Source: Eremophila alpestris peregrina (lineage: Eukaryota; Chordata; Aves; Passeriformes; Alaudidae). From it: a stretch of 64,000 nucleotides of DNA. A program made the translations under genes and the position numbers. The first letter of the stretch is position 1; each line of letters opens with the position of its first letter. The stretch is taken from positions 5,705,229 through 5,769,228 of the forward strand of contig WMCF01000007.1 of assembly GCA_009792885.1 (NCBI GenBank), written 5' to 3'. Under the pieces are notes generated by a model. The model had not been told where the DNA came from. It was given only the letters and a program-made list of their open reading frames with translations, and made no database searches. Shown piece after piece: positions 1-12,920 of this stretch.

Positions 1-355
1 TGAGTGTAGTTGGTGAGGTAGATGAGCAGTCCTGCGATGGTGACTGAAGCAGCAGAGACGTCCCGGCTGAGCAGAGGGTGAGGTCAGTGTAGGCAAAAGC
101 CTCAAAGCGATGGCAGGACAGGGTCGGGCTCACCCCAGCAGGGCAGGAGGAGAAAATCTCCGGGCACACGAGCAGATAGTAGTAAGGTTTCCCAGGAGCA
201 GAGACGATGGTGACAGTGAAACTCTTCTCTAAGCAAGCCAAAAACAGCCTGGTGTCCTCTCTCCTCGATGCCAAGGGGAAAAGTGACCAACCCCCCAGCT
301 CCCCGTCCCCTCGGTCTCCCGTCAAGCACCCGATAATCACCCAACCATCAGTGTC
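1..355. other. GC-rich, CpG-containing segment at the window edge, unidentified
   Basis: This segment has clearly higher GC and many more CpG dinucleotides (about a dozen by eye) than the AT-rich DNA that follows from about position 360. On the minus strand an 80-residue frame (102-344) is open, and other minus-strand frames give hydrophobic stretches, but no known domain is recognisable. It could be the CpG-rich 5' region of a retroelement running leftwards out of the window, a decayed gene fragment, or a small CpG-rich regulatory segment. Retained CpGs suggest a young insertion or an unmethylated region. I assign no function. Confidence 0.3.
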
Positions 356-3216
356 CTAGCAACTTCAGGGAAAAAATTCCAAAAGGCAAAACAAACAAAA
401 AGACAACAACCAAATCTAACCCTCAACATGTGAATACACACTTAATTCAAGATAATTCAAATTTGGAAGGAAAAAGTGTTGGAGGATAAGCTTGTACCTT
501 GCAGAATGCAAGTTTAGTAAGGGAGAGGTGTTTGTCTTCTGGTTGTTTAGTATAATAAAGGTTAGAGTGGTGACCTTTCAGAGTAATGTTCCTTGCAAAT
601 AATATAGTATTCAGTTAGTTGTGGAAAGTTAGACAAATTATTGTGTGAAACAAAAAGTACAGATTAACATCGATGGTCAGCACCCATAGTTATTGCCTCA
701 CCATCTGTGATAGAGAAGCTGTATCTATGTGACATTGTGTAAAGAAAGGATAGGAAATCATAACAAATTTTTACCTCCTTTCTCTTGAAGGTTACCTATT
801 TTAATTTATGCTTTAATCAAATATGGTTCAATAATTTCTTCAAGCTTGGATGGTCTCTAGCCACTGGCATTCCAAATTCTGCAACAGATCTGACAGGGCT
901 TGTTAATTAGAGATTACTGAGTTTTAGCCAGAGTTTGAACTTCTAATATCCTACATGTTTTCTAATGATCTTCTTTGGGACCTGAGTTTAGAAAACCAGC
1001 CAGTTCCTAAAAATTATTTATCAGCTGCTCCTTAATTTTTCCTCTATACTAATAGCTCAGAAGCATAGGCCTCCTAGTCACTATCCCATATAAATCCCAG
1101 AAAACCACCTGAAACAGGAGTTACTTCTCAGGTATGTAAAGAATGTGAACTTGAAGATGTTAGATTTTTAGCCTCAAGTTTGCTAAATAAATATATGCAT
1201 AAAGGTTTTGTTGCCTCTATTTATGAAGAGAGGTTGAGGAAGAGCTGTACAACCATATTAGTAATGAGGGGGGAAAAGAGGCTGATAGGTGTGAATGTAC
1301 CAACTTACTTGAGACTAGAATTGAATCTGGCAAAACATCTCTGTGGCAAAGGTTTGATATCAGGGATTGGAAATGTAGCATGGTTTCTATGTCTGAACTC
1401 CTGGCACAAGACCACCTTTGGCTCTGGTCACCATATCTCTAACCCATAAACTGGAGTAAAAGTCTCAAATAATTTGTGATTTGCTGTCAATCCAGAGGTA
1501 CCTACACATGCTGCTGAGTGAGTACTTCTGCTTCTCACTGCAATGCTCATGCCAGAGACTCAATGAGAATTTGTATGGCTCTATTTATGTACATGAAAAC
1601 CCCCATGATATTCCTACATTTCAAGACAGAGAAAATATTTTTTGCAGCTCTCTGGAGCCTTGAAAGCCAGTGATTTTAGTTGGAAGCAGGGTTGCCACAA
1701 GATTATGTGCAGACAGTGTGTGGGAGAGTGACTTCATGCAGCAATTGTCTTATTTCTATTAATAAAAAATATACCTACTGAGCAAGGGAACACATTTTCA
1801 TTAAAAAGATTATTTGTAAGTCCACGGCAAGTTTGTGGTGCAGCAAGCTAATTCCTTTCTACTCCCAGATAACTGATGTAACATACCCAAAATTGCTGCA
1901 AGGACTGTGTTTCAGAAAGGAAGAAAACTAGCTAGAGAAAACTACCTAAAAAACATATGTTAATTAGGCATTACAGGAATCACAACTCTTAACTTCCAGT
2001 CTGGGGCTATGTCATGGCTAATTAGATGAACTAGCAAACAGGAACACTTGTGGCATAAATATTCAAGGAACACATGAGGATATTTCCCCTTGGAGTTAAT
2101 CTCAGGGGGGTGAGCAAAATATTCCTTCTAGTCTGTGTCTGTATTACAGCTCCTGGTAGCCAGAGTTTCTGTTAGTGCCTCTATTTCTATGACATTCTTG
2201 TACTTCCACTTTCACTACTCCCTCCAGCCCACCCAGCACTAGCAAGCCTGTTGCTTCTTGAGCTACTATTGGTAATTCTCTATATAACTTTCTCTTCCAG
2301 CCTGTGAGAAACAAAGCTCTGTACTCACTTGAGTCTTCACCTGTGAAGGCATAAGACAGTAGGTCTAACACTATAGTTAAGCATTGTAATAAAAGGGCAG
2401 TGCACAGTTAAAGAAGTTGTCTATAACTTTTAGGTTTTATAATCAAAAAAAAGCAGTGAACTTTGCATTTCTTAGAGCAGTCCTCACCATATCAGCGGTG
2501 TTTTTCACACATCCAGAGCTCCCTTCATTTCAGTTTACCACTGTATGCAGTCTTTTAAAGTACAATATTTTATTGATTCTTGAGGGGTTTGCTGCACACT
2601 CCCTTGGAATAAAAGGAAGTATTGCAGTAATTGATGGCAGATGATTACATCTAGAAAAAATACACACTCAAGGTGGTTATGGAAACAATGTATCTTGGCA
2701 CACTTGCACACTGAAATTTTATCCATCGTATGACCTGGAGCACATAAGGACAAATATTCTATAAATCCACTGTGTATATCATCTATATCGATATATTTAT
2801 TCCATGGCTTTTTAAGTACTATTTGCCTGGCTAGGTTGTGTAAATTAAAGAGTAGTATTCAGGAAAGTCAAGAGATCTGCATGTTGATCTGGACAAATAA
2901 TTACAAATCTTCACATATTTAATCTTAATGTGAACTACATGGTGTTACATTTTAGGTAGTAAATAAGCAAAAAAGTAGTTTTCATATTATAATGTAATTT
3001 TTTGCCCAGTGCCATGATTCAGTGTTCTGAAAATAAGGGATGCAAATTAGTGTCTCACATTGCAGCCTGAGAAAAAAGAAAAATTTTCTGTAGAAACAGA
3101 ACTCTGGAATGTCACTGTATATTACACTGATTAATAATGTGAAAAAAACCTCAACCGTAACATGACCTGCAGGTCAAAAACTGAAGACAAAGCAAATCTT
3201 CAAAATTACATTCAAA

Positions 3217-3257
<41 letters not shown>

Positions 3258-4329
3258 GTTATTTTTAGTCATAGCAAATAACAAAGGATTGGGGAAAAGA
3301 AAGAAAGGATAAAAGACAGCATATTTTTTGTATTTTGTGCTATTTTGTATATTGAAAATGGAATCACAGCTACAGAAAGTGTCTACCAAGAAAAACCACA
3401 TTGGACCATGAGAATTTTTTTCTTTCTAAATTCAGTATGGAAATATATTACTTAGTTGATGCATATTTTTATTTGTTCTGAAGGTACTCTCTTTTTTAAG
3501 CACATTTTTACCTAGCCTTGGAAAGTTCTTGTTATTTCTAGTTATAACTAGTCTCTGCCTGTGTCCCCCCCAAACAAGATACACATAAAATGATTGTGTA
3601 ATTTATTATGTTTTCCAACCGAATAGTTGAATGAAAAATGGCTGAATTTTAATCCTGAGAACTTTTATTGTATCTAGCTCTAGTTTCTCTTATTGTAAAA
3701 ATAAAATAGGCAGCTAGATACATCCTGTTGCAGCTGAAATCAGCTTTTCTCATTCAAAAGGGCTACTGAAAAAATAAGCCTTTCCACAGCATTACAGAAA
3801 TAGTATTACTCACTTGTCTTTATGAAATAGGAAATGTGCAGTTTTACTGGTGTGTCTTCCAAGCCCTTATAGCTGCAGGCAGACTAAACAGCACTATAGC
3901 TTTTGAACTCACCTGTTTTCCTTAGCTATTCCCTAGTTGTTTTGATCTCTTATGGATAGTCAAAAGTTCCTTGTTTGGAATTGGGGGCGTATATTTTGGT
4001 GCTGGAGAGTTTTATGTCATTTGAGGGATGTAGGGCCATGTACACTCTCCTCTACTTGAAAGAATGGTGTAAAAATCATTGAGTTTTCAGCTCTCAAATA
4101 TTAGGATTTATTTTCCAGAAATATCTAAGAAAGGCTGTATTTGCATACAAAAGCACATGTAAAATGCATGAGGAATTTAAATGTCTTAATACATCTTTCA
4201 TAATGAAAATTAATATAATTCTCAAGATTGAGGTGGTGCAAAACTTAATTTAGTTTATGGCAAATCAAAATCAGAGTAGGATAATAAGAAATAAGAATTA
4301 ATCTAAACTCTCCTGCTTCCCACCTCTTT
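356..4329. other. Non-coding stretch with no recognised gene
   Basis: AT-rich DNA with only short open frames on either strand. Apart from the CTA microsatellite near 3.2 kb I recognise no interspersed repeat, RNA gene or exon. The frames near 1.2 kb and 2.1-2.7 kb are under 90 residues and show no domain. Confidence 0.5.
3217..3257. repeat. (TAC)n trinucleotide microsatellite
   Basis: Nearly fourteen uninterrupted copies of a TAC/CTA unit (41 bp). The lack of interruptions suggests it is probably length-variable between individuals. It lies in non-coding DNA. Confidence 0.95.
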
Positions 4330-5010
4330 CTTCTTCCTGGGCTCAACTTCACTCACAATTTCTCTACCTCCTCCCCTGGTCCAATGGCACAGGTGCATAG
4401 GGAATGGGAAGTGTGGTCATTTCAAAAATCTGTGTCTCTGGCATTTTTTCCTCCTCATGATCTTCCCCTGTTCCAGTGTGAGGTTCCACCCACAAGACAC
4501 CATTCTTCATTAACTTCTCCAAAGTAAATCCTTCCAATAACTCACATTTCATCATGAACTTTATGCATGGGTCCTTTCTGTGGAGTATGGTCTTGCAGGA
4601 ACTAATGGCTCCTGTGGATATATGATCCATCATGGAATTCAGTGGGCTGCAGAGGCCCAGCCTGCCTCACCATGGTCTTCATCTCAGGCTGCACAGGAAT
4701 CTCAGCTCCAGATCTGGAGCACCTCCCCCCCCTGCCCTGCACTGACCTTGATGTCTGCAGAGCTCTTGCTCTCTCACACATTCTCCTTTCTTTCAGCCGC
4801 TGCTACACAGTGGTTTAAAGCTCTTGTTAAATGTCTTTTTGCAGAGGCACGACTGTTGCTGCTGATGGACTTGCCCTGGCCAGAAGCAGGTCCATTCTGT
4901 GGCTGGCTAGAACTCTCTGTGTTACACATGGGGGCAACTCTGGCATCTTCTCCCATAATACATCCCTGCAGCATCCCACTACTAAAACTTTGCCACACAA
5001 ACGCAATGCA
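4330..5010 (-). mobile_element. Retroviral LTR-like repeat (ERVL-like), partial, minus strand
   Basis: Read on the minus strand, the segment begins with TG followed by a TTTGTGTGGC motif at 5010-4991 and continues through sequence that I recognise as a dispersed bird repeat, including stretches about proline-rich when translated and the block around 4630-4740 (GGGCTGCAGAGGCCCAGCC and what follows). It is GC-richer than its flanks. I remember this as an LTR of the ERVL type, but the assignment is from memory of the repeat and not a search. The far end (near 4330) is uncertain: I found no matching terminal CA plus target-site duplication, so the element may be truncated. A 158-residue plus-strand frame (4580-5056) overlies it and is best explained as chance in a GC-richer repeat. 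Confidence 0.5.
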
Positions 5011-5015
5011 AGCTG

Positions 5016-8000
5016 TTAGTATGTTTTCAGAATGCACATCAAAGCATTCTCTGTGATAATTTTCATAAAGTCTCCCAGAGTAAGAGCACCAAGGTGGTTT
5101 TGTATCCTGAGGCATGGAACTAGTAAAGTATTTTTCATTCTGTATGCTTTTCAAAGAAGATGATTATGCATAAGACAAAGGGCTCAGCACAGTGGTATGA
5201 TGTTTCTCAAAATTCTCTTCCCATGTGATTTCTTAGATACCACTTCTTACAGTTAACACTGGAAATGATGAAAGATATGAATACAAGGAAAGATCATAGA
5301 CCTGAGTCTATGATCTAGTCCAATACTCTTCTGAAGTATATTTTTGCAAAAGGCCACTCTTGAAAATAGGCTTTTCAAACATGATGTTGAATTTCTCTCT
5401 TTCTGCTGTAATAAATTCTAGTGTTCGTCTTGCATTTATGGAGCTTATGTACACTGAGTGATCAATACACTAGATATTGCAGAGATAATCTTAATGGGAA
5501 AGGTAAGAGGAAACTAACAAAATGTTTACATACATTTTGACAAGTTAGTGGAGTGGGAAACAGTCATAGTGATCATATTAAAACTATCTGTGGGTTGTTT
5601 TCTTTCCCTAAGGAAACAGAAAGACAGCAGCCTTCATCCTGAATATGATTTATGATTGCTGCAATGCAAAAGAGTAAGCGGAAAGCTGTTACCACCTCTC
5701 TGCCCCAAGTCTTCTTGAGGAGGATTGCAACTGACAAAATCTGGAGCCAGAAGGACACTGAATGGATCACATAGAAAAGAGACAGATATTAAAAAATTAT
5801 GCTCAATAATTAGCTCCACTATTAATGAGGTATTAGCTAGAAAATTTTGACTATTCAACTGCTAAAAGATAAATTGCACTGACAATGGATTTCTAACTGC
5901 ATGTGTGCTGTATTTTCTTTCACCCATACCTTGGCAGTCTTTATCCACCCCCTTTCCAGTTGAAATTCTAGATTTTTCATTTGTCCTGATCTTAATTTAA
6001 GGCAGTCACTTGGACAAGTCAGCCCTTCCATTGGTTAAAAAGAGATCTTCCAGAGCAAAAATTTAACTGCCCTTAGTTTCCTTTGCCTATTTTTCAAGAC
6101 CCACTCATATTATAGGTCAGGATTTTTTTTTTTCTTTAAAATTTAACCCTGGGTCTAGGCTGAGACAAAGGGCAAAGGACTAAAAAATGCCAGAAGAAAT
6201 GAAATAGAAGAGCTTTACCAGCATTCCAAAGTTTTGTTTGGAAGATAGTTGTTTTCTGTATGTGCAACAGGGCTGATACTCCAGCTTCCATTCGAGGAAC
6301 TCTCTAAGCTGAACAGAATCCCTACATCTGGTGTTATATTCATCTTTCAAATGTTAATTTGAAAGATTCAAGACTATTGAGATTTACATCCATACATTTT
6401 TACAGTTGCCACTATATTCTGGTGAATTTCTGCTTTCTCCTGAAAAATATGGCTCCAGCGCTTCCTTTTGGCTTTATGTTTTCCAGTTACAGAAAGAGTT
6501 ACCACAGCAAGAATTCTTGATACACAGGTATACTGCAGCTACTACTCTTCTTTATTAAAAAAAAATTTATTCAAGATTGCTTGGAAGATATTCTGCAGAA
6601 TTGGCTGCAAACCCTTATGCAGATATAGCACAAACTGACGAGAAAAAAAACCAACTGTATAACAGGTGCAAACATTTCACTTTCTGAAATCTTCTCAAAA
6701 CTAAACTGTTTGAAAAAGAGGGTTTCATGGTCCAAATCCTGCATTAAAAAGAGAAAGAAAAATGCAAGCTGGGCACAGGATCTCTAATTTTCATGTGATT
6801 GCAGTTGCTGGAAGCCTTATAACCCAGGAGACAGAGCATTAAAGAAATAATCTGTCAGTCAGATTTGTATGTACAGGGAAAGAGATGCATCACTGGGGAA
6901 GGCAGATGAGTCAAATTGCTGGTCAAACTGCTGAACATTTATTCTCTTAAAGGCTTTAATCTGATTCTTAACAGGTAGGTACTTTTTCCTGAGGGGCAGT
7001 CTATGCCACTTTCAATTAAGATTTTATTAGGAATCAGTTTGAACGAGCAATAAAAATTTTGACCATTCAATTTTTACTTTTGTTTTGAGGCAGTTATCCT
7101 GCAACTTTTTTTTAAAGTAAAATGGCAGAGAAGAAGAATCAAAGAAGGGTAATCGAGAAGAAGATATTACTTCTTCAAAACGGTAATTTAACAAAGATAT
7201 GCCAGTGTCATCTGTCAGGGCAACTTTTCCTGTCCTTCTGTCACACTGACTCCCTCATCACACCTGGCTTTTGTTCTTCACCTAATTTTCCTCAGAAACC
7301 TAATATTTCCCTTATCAGCTGCGCTGATTTGGGTGCTACATCACAGAAAAGAGCACGAGTGTGGTTGGGACAAAGTTTCTGCTGGTGTAGTTCCCTGATG
7401 TCTTGCTTTGAGGGCAAGACCCTGATAAGAAGCAGTTGAGCCTCTGTGACTGTCACATTGCACAGAAGCTTCTCTGATTTATTTATTTTTTTATAAGCCA
7501 TCTGGAATCACAAGAGACGAGCCATCAGTTTATTCTGCAAAGGTCTAAGAACACTTGGTGATGTAGCATGAGGACAGAAGGAAGACAAAGGTGATAATAC
7601 CATGACATTATCAGAAATTTGACAAATGTCATTGTGGGTTTGTCTCTTGTGTAAGAGACGAGCTGTCTCTAGGGCATCATAGGAGAAGTTATGCTCCAAA
7701 ATGACCCAAAGTACATGATAAATGCAGGGTCAGCAATGTTGAAGAAAAAGTTGATTTGGAAATTATACCTGAACTGTTTTCTGCATCTTGGAATGCAAGT
7801 GGAATTCAGGGAGATAGCAGAAATCTCAGGGAAAAAAAGCAAGGAATACCATATAGCAGACTAAAGGCTTCCTTGTTTGAAGATTCTGGAATACTTTTAA
7901 TAACTCTGATACTTCAAAGCAGAAAATTTGGTGGATGTTTGAAGCAGATGAAGAAGGGCACAGTTTTTTGCAAGGTTAATTGCTTTTGTGGCTCACTGAG

Positions 8001-8598
8001 GAAGTGAGATGTGATTCTTGCTCTAAGAGATATTTCAAAAATAATTGACTAAGTTAAAGCCAAGACTTTCATTTGCAGTGAGGAAGTTTCCTGTTTGCAT
8101 TCCATAGCAGCAAAAAGGAACGGTGATTTCATTTTGAGTTATTCCAGGGAAATACTTTAAAAAAATTCTTTTGTTACAACTGAACTAAAATTGCAAAGTT
8201 ATTATTTTTGTTATATGAGTAACAGAAAGTAATTAGATTACAGACATTTTAATTAATCTGACTTTGTATTTTTAAAGCCTGGAAGCAATCTGTTTTTATT
8301 TAATTCATCCAATTATAGTTACAGAAAGTAAAGGGTAATGATAATGCTTGAAGCCATGCACCAGGAGCTGGATGGATTCAGGGCCCAGACATCAATTTAA
8401 GGAAAAGATGCAGAATTAATCCTATAAAGATATAAATAAAAGGGAATAAAAATGTTTAAGACAAAAATGAAATAATTTTTGTTAATACTGAGCATCTCCT
8501 TTTACAGTGGGTCCAAGTGACAGTCTTGGCTGCTGGACAGTCTTTGTACAGGTAGTGGAAAACAGTAGATAGGCATTTCTGATGTTTACATCATGGCC
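5016..8598. other. Non-coding stretch with no recognised gene
   Basis: AT-rich DNA with short frames only. The one local structure noted is a 10-bp perfect stem with a 4-nt loop (CTGA) at 5292-5315. The 105-residue frame at 7122-7439 has no recognisable domain. Confidence 0.5.
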
Positions 8599-8604
8599 CA
8601 CTGG
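8599..8604. repeat. Target-site duplication, left copy (CACTGG)
   Basis: CACTGG directly abuts the LTR start and is repeated exactly at 8990-8995 directly after the LTR end. A 6-bp duplication is typical of ERVK-type (class II) retroviral integration. Confidence 0.85.
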
Positions 8605-8989
8605 TGTAGCAATATATTTGCTTGAGTTAAGTCATTCTCTGTACCATCCAAACCCCTTGTAATCTTATCAGAACACCCGTAGTTTTGTTATTCAAACTCT
8701 CAGGAATTCACCAAGGCCACTGAGGCAAAATCAGGACTAAAATAAGAATGAAGAGCCTGAGAAACTAACTACCAAGAATGCAAACCTCAGATGAAAGTGG
8801 GCTCAGCGTGATGATGGACTCTGACCAATGAGGTGCCTTAAGGGGTGTGTGCCTGCCTCGTGGACAGGCTGAGGATCCAATCAAATAATGTGTGATTGTG
8901 TGAATATACAAGCTAGAATCTATAACTGTTGCTTATTGTAAACTGGATAACCATATTGGTTTGCTGCACAAAGGTCCGTTTCTCCTGTA
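8605..8989 (+). mobile_element. Solo LTR, copy 1 of a two-copy family, plus strand (ERVK-like)
   Basis: A 385-bp element starting TGTAGCAAT and ending CTCCTGTA, flanked by a perfect 6-bp duplication CACTGG. It aligns over its whole length, in inverted orientation, with 12921-13317; by eye the two are about three-quarters to four-fifths identical, and the segment AATCTATAACTGTTGCTTAT is identical in both. The expected terminal CA is TA here, which a single C-to-T change would explain. No internal retroviral sequence adjoins it, so it is a solo LTR left by recombination between the two LTRs of a provirus. The AATAAA signal seen in copy 2 has been lost here. The 6-bp duplication suggests class II (ERVK-like); the family name is not known to me. 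Confidence 0.85.
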
Positions 8990-8995
8990 CACTGG
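8990..8995. repeat. Target-site duplication, right copy (CACTGG)
   Basis: An exact match to 8599-8604. Together they fix both ends of the solo LTR. Confidence 0.85.
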
Positions 8996-11900
8996 ATCAT
9001 AGAAATAATCAAAAATTGGCTTACAGTGTTGGGACAGACCAATCTAGTAGAGATTTTTTGCAGGGATGAAAAAGCAAAAAATAATTTAAAAACACTTGCT
9101 GAACAGTTTCCTTGGATTTAGACCTGCAATTTAAGATTTATTTCTGTCAAAACCTTGAATTGAAAAGGCTATGTCAAGTTAATCAGGGTCAATAAACAAT
9201 TGATAAAATATATATACTTGTTTTGTTCCCCTTTTCAATTAATTGGTAGCTAATTAGACAACTATCTTCATCTGGGAGGAGAGTAAATAAAAAGCTATCT
9301 GAAATACTCATCTGGATAAAAGTGAGAACTTTGTCTTTCAAAGTCTGTGATTTGTTAGTACCTTGTAATTTTTATCACCATTTCACACGTAATTGGGATT
9401 TTTTTGCTGTGAAAAATTCTTGGTCCTTTTACTATTTACTCACTTCATTACAGGAAGTGAATTTTAGTTGAGGTTTTTGGTGCATGGAAATAGACATCTG
9501 CTCTTGTTGGGATCAGCATCATTCTTCAAAGTAATTCCCTTCAGCAAATAGTGATATTTAAATGTTTAAGTTGAATGTTCAACAGCCACAAACAAGTTTC
9601 CAGTAAATTAACAGCCTAAAAGGAAATACAGATTTTCTTCAGTGTTTAAATGGACAATCAAACTAATATTGTATGCATTAAGAAACTCTTTTGTGTTACA
9701 GTGGTTAAGGCACTGGTCCACATCAGTATTTAAATAATGGCTTTTAACAGTGAAAGGATGGTAAAGTCAGATTATTTCTGCTTATGTGGTACAGTATTTT
9801 TTAAAGAAAATATATTCCTTCAGCTTCATGGATAAGGCCATTGAGCTTAAACCATAGATGATGGGCATAACAGAAACAAAATTATCAAGGTGGTGGTGTG
9901 CAAATCAATTTGAACAAGCTTTATAGCTCTTAGAGGGGATAACAGAAATAATTGTTCTGCAACAAAATAATGTATCATAAAAGGTGTTGAGATATTTACT
10001 TCCTGTAGAATATAGAAGATAGGCTGCTGAAAGAATAATTTGGGAGATAAAAATTATTCTTCTATTATGTTTTCAGATTTGAACTAATATTTCCTCAGAC
10101 ACAAAGAAAAAATGTTTTTCAGCAGCACACTGACTTGCTGAATGGATAGACTAATTAAAAATAGAACTATAGAAATTATTCTTATCTCCCATTTTAATTG
10201 CAAAATATTATCTACTGATCTTTTCTATGATGCCACACAGGTCAAAAATTAATAATAATTTAAAAATTCATCTATTTTATCACTGAGGTTCAACATACAT
10301 ATTCTCAGGTAAACCACATCCATACCTGATCAATAGGCATTTAATTGTTTGATCAATCAATTAGAATGATAGATAAAATGGAACCTAACTAGGAAAGCAG
10401 TATGCAAACCTTGAGCAGCCCAACAACCAATTGTAAGAAACATACAAATCATTTTAGTATGTGTTCGAGTATGCATTAATAATTTCTGGATGTCAATTTT
10501 ACTCATAATAGTAATTTTTAATGTTCTTTTGATGCTGAAATGTGGATTTTGTTGTGGGGTTTGGTAGGTTTTGCTGGGTTTTGGGTTTCTTCAGTTTTTC
10601 CTTGTAGCTTTTTTTTTGTTGTGGTTGGTGTTGCATGAGGAAGCTGTAGTAGTCAGTAGTCAGGTTAAACTGAAATTTATTTCCACTATGCCAAGGCACT
10701 TCTTTTTGAGAGATATTGTCTATATCTGTATAAAACTGCTTTTATATTGTTAAACACATGTTGGAACCCAGTAATTTCTGCTGTCACTTTATATACAGGG
10801 AGGGATACAAAACCAGTCTTCTCTTGACAACTTCTTAAGTAGCCATAGACATAGTGGGCATCCTCAGGTTCAGAAATCCTGAGAAACACTCAGGCAATTA
10901 AAAGACTGGGCTCTAAATGTGGACAGAGTCATCTCCTCTCAAAGGAAAATGAAGCATTACTTTGCTGTTTCTTCAGGTATCTACATGTAAATTCTATGCT
11001 ACTTGTTATCTTGCCAAGGTTTTTCCTGCCTGGTTAGGCTAGAGTTATTTCTGAAAGAAAAAAAAAAAAAGTGTGTGAATATGTTATAGTTATCATATTG
11101 TTGACAGCAAAGCAGCTGTAGTATTCATGAGCATATTATGAAAACTCTCAAGCAACCATTTCTTAATCATATTATGATGCCATCGTTGGAAAATATATCA
11201 AAAAGATAAAGATAGCTTAATATAGTAACCAGAATAAGAAGTTTAATTCCATGACACAATTTAGACAAAAAATATAATAATCCTTTTGTTAGGGTTTTAT
11301 AGCATAAAATGTGTAACATAGACAATTCTCTTAGGAAACAGTAACTAAATATTTCCCTTATTAGCAAGTGTCCCAGACATAGCAATGTAACAACATAATA
11401 GCAAAAGTCATGTTTTCCCTTTCCTTGTTAACTAAAAAGAAGGTCACCTTAACCTTTCTTGATAATAGGATAACTACAATAGACCTCAGTACAACTCACT
11501 TGCCCTGACTCAGAAAATGCAATTATGGAATTGCACAAGCTCGGCTGGCAGAGGGGAAAGGGAATTTTTGGGCATTAGAACAGATGAGATGAGTCTTTAG
11601 GCGGTGAGAAAACAGCTGTACTTGTTATAACAAACCTGTGTGTGCGTGAGCAGTGCTAAGAGCTGGGCTGGGAAACACCCAAGAATAACGAGAGAACAAC
11701 CATTCTGTTTTGCCATTATTGTGTGTTACATTCATATTTGAAGCAAGACCCTGTTATATTCAAAAGTGGAAGAAAAAAAGATCCACAAAGAAAATTTTGG
11801 GAAAGTAATCTTTTTAAAATACTGTCTTAAATGCTTTCAATAGATATCATCAGAATTGGTATCTATAAAGTGCTGACACCATTTTTTTTCTTTTGGTTTT

Positions 11901-12339
11901 TGATGAAAAAAAAAAGCCAGCATTACTTGTGCACTGATTTCCAGAAGATGTAACTGTCAAACATTTTTTATAAACAAAATTGCGCAATTCTATGACCAAA
12001 AGGTTTCTATAGAATACATAGGATTTCCCAAAAGTTCATCCATCATATTCACAGGCAAAACTGAGTCAATTAAAGCTTAATTGAACATCTAGTTTTTGCT
12101 GAGCATGAATCTCAGGACTGTTGAGAAGAAAAATTGTGGCAATTACAGAACTCTAAAAATTGAAAATTAGCATTGACTTCTTCCTTCTTCTCATTTTCCT
12201 CTGTTCTGTAAATACCAGAAATGCTTATTTTTCTTAATTTTGTGAGCACTTTGATGCAAAAATCTGAAATGTTGTCCAGTGTGAGTTGTATAAGACTGGT
12301 GTGCAGTTTCCAAATAGATGAATTATGTTTAACATGTCT
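8996..12339. other. Non-coding stretch between LTRs
   Basis: This lies between the two inverted solo LTRs but shows no gag, pol or env similarity, so it is not the body of a provirus (which would in any case need LTRs in the same orientation). It includes a G/T-rich patch at about 10540-10620. A segment at about 11430-11710 has several CpGs and a purine-rich run, and could be an unrecognised insertion. No gene was recognised. Confidence 0.5.
10540..10620 (+). repeat. G/T-rich low-complexity patch
   Basis: The plus strand is built almost wholly of T and G with several GG, GGG and GGGG runs. The frames of 60-66 residues on the two strands here reflect the composition, not coding. Confidence 0.7.
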
Positions 12340-12880
12340 CAGTAATTGCAGCTTTAATAAGCCTCAGTAGCTGCATCTACAAAGAAATAATAGAACAAAA
12401 GTAACTTGAGATAATATATCAAATGAACACAGACATAATGGAACGCTGAACTAAATAATCGAGGACACTTGGCAGAATAACCAAGGTAAGGCCAGAATAC
12501 AAAAAACAAACAAGGACAACTCATTGGTTTAGGTAAAGGATAATTCCAGCAGGGGGTGATTGAAACCACCTGCCCAAGAAACCCACTAAATCAAAAAAAA
12601 AGAAGAAACTGACCGTGTGGACTAATTATTGTAAAGAATAATTTACCAATAGAACATAGAATACTAATTTATGAGAGAACTGTGTAAGTTATAGCCAATG
12701 CACATTAATGCCTTTGTTTGCTAAAATATAAATAATGACGTTCAGATAATCACCGTGCTAGCTTTGTGGATTTGTCCACTGGAAATATTTTCTGCACAGA
12801 ACTCTAAATAAACCAAATGTCTTGACTCTCTTTTCAGATTGTTCTCTTGCATGCTGAGTGAAAGGATCTATTTCAGGGCA
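12340..12880 (+). mobile_element. LTR-like segment of a second retroviral family, plus strand
   Basis: The segment carries LTR-type signals in the right order. TATAAATA is at 12727-12734, a CRE-like TGACGTT follows at once, AATAAA is at 12807-12812, and a possible end in CA lies near 12851 or 12880. It resembles a dispersed songbird LTR that I recall, with blocks such as GACCGTGTGGACTAATTATT. Neither edge is fixed: I could not find a convincing target-site duplication, so both coordinates are approximate. It ends only about 35 bp before the duplication of the next solo LTR, and is unrelated to that LTR in sequence. Confidence 0.5.
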
Positions 12881-12914
12881 AAAAGAACATGGCAGTTTTG
12901 TGTGTTCTCAGGCA

Positions 12915-12920
12915 AGGAGT
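12915..12920. repeat. Target-site duplication, left copy (AGGAGT)
   Basis: AGGAGT directly precedes the LTR and recurs exactly at 13318-13323, fixing the ends of the second solo LTR. Confidence 0.88.

Noticed and set aside
3217..3257. A CRISPR-like array
   Set aside because: A simple trinucleotide tract without spacers, and the window is vertebrate DNA. No CRISPR array occurs anywhere here.
4580..5056. 158-residue open frame, the longest in the window without Ns
   Set aside because: It lies antisense to an LTR-like repeat, shows no domain, and a second frame of 126 residues overlaps it on the other strand. This is best explained by GC-richer repeat sequence.
8990..12914. A provirus between the two related LTRs
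   Set aside because: The LTRs are in opposite orientation, have different target-site duplications, and the DNA between shows no retroviral genes.
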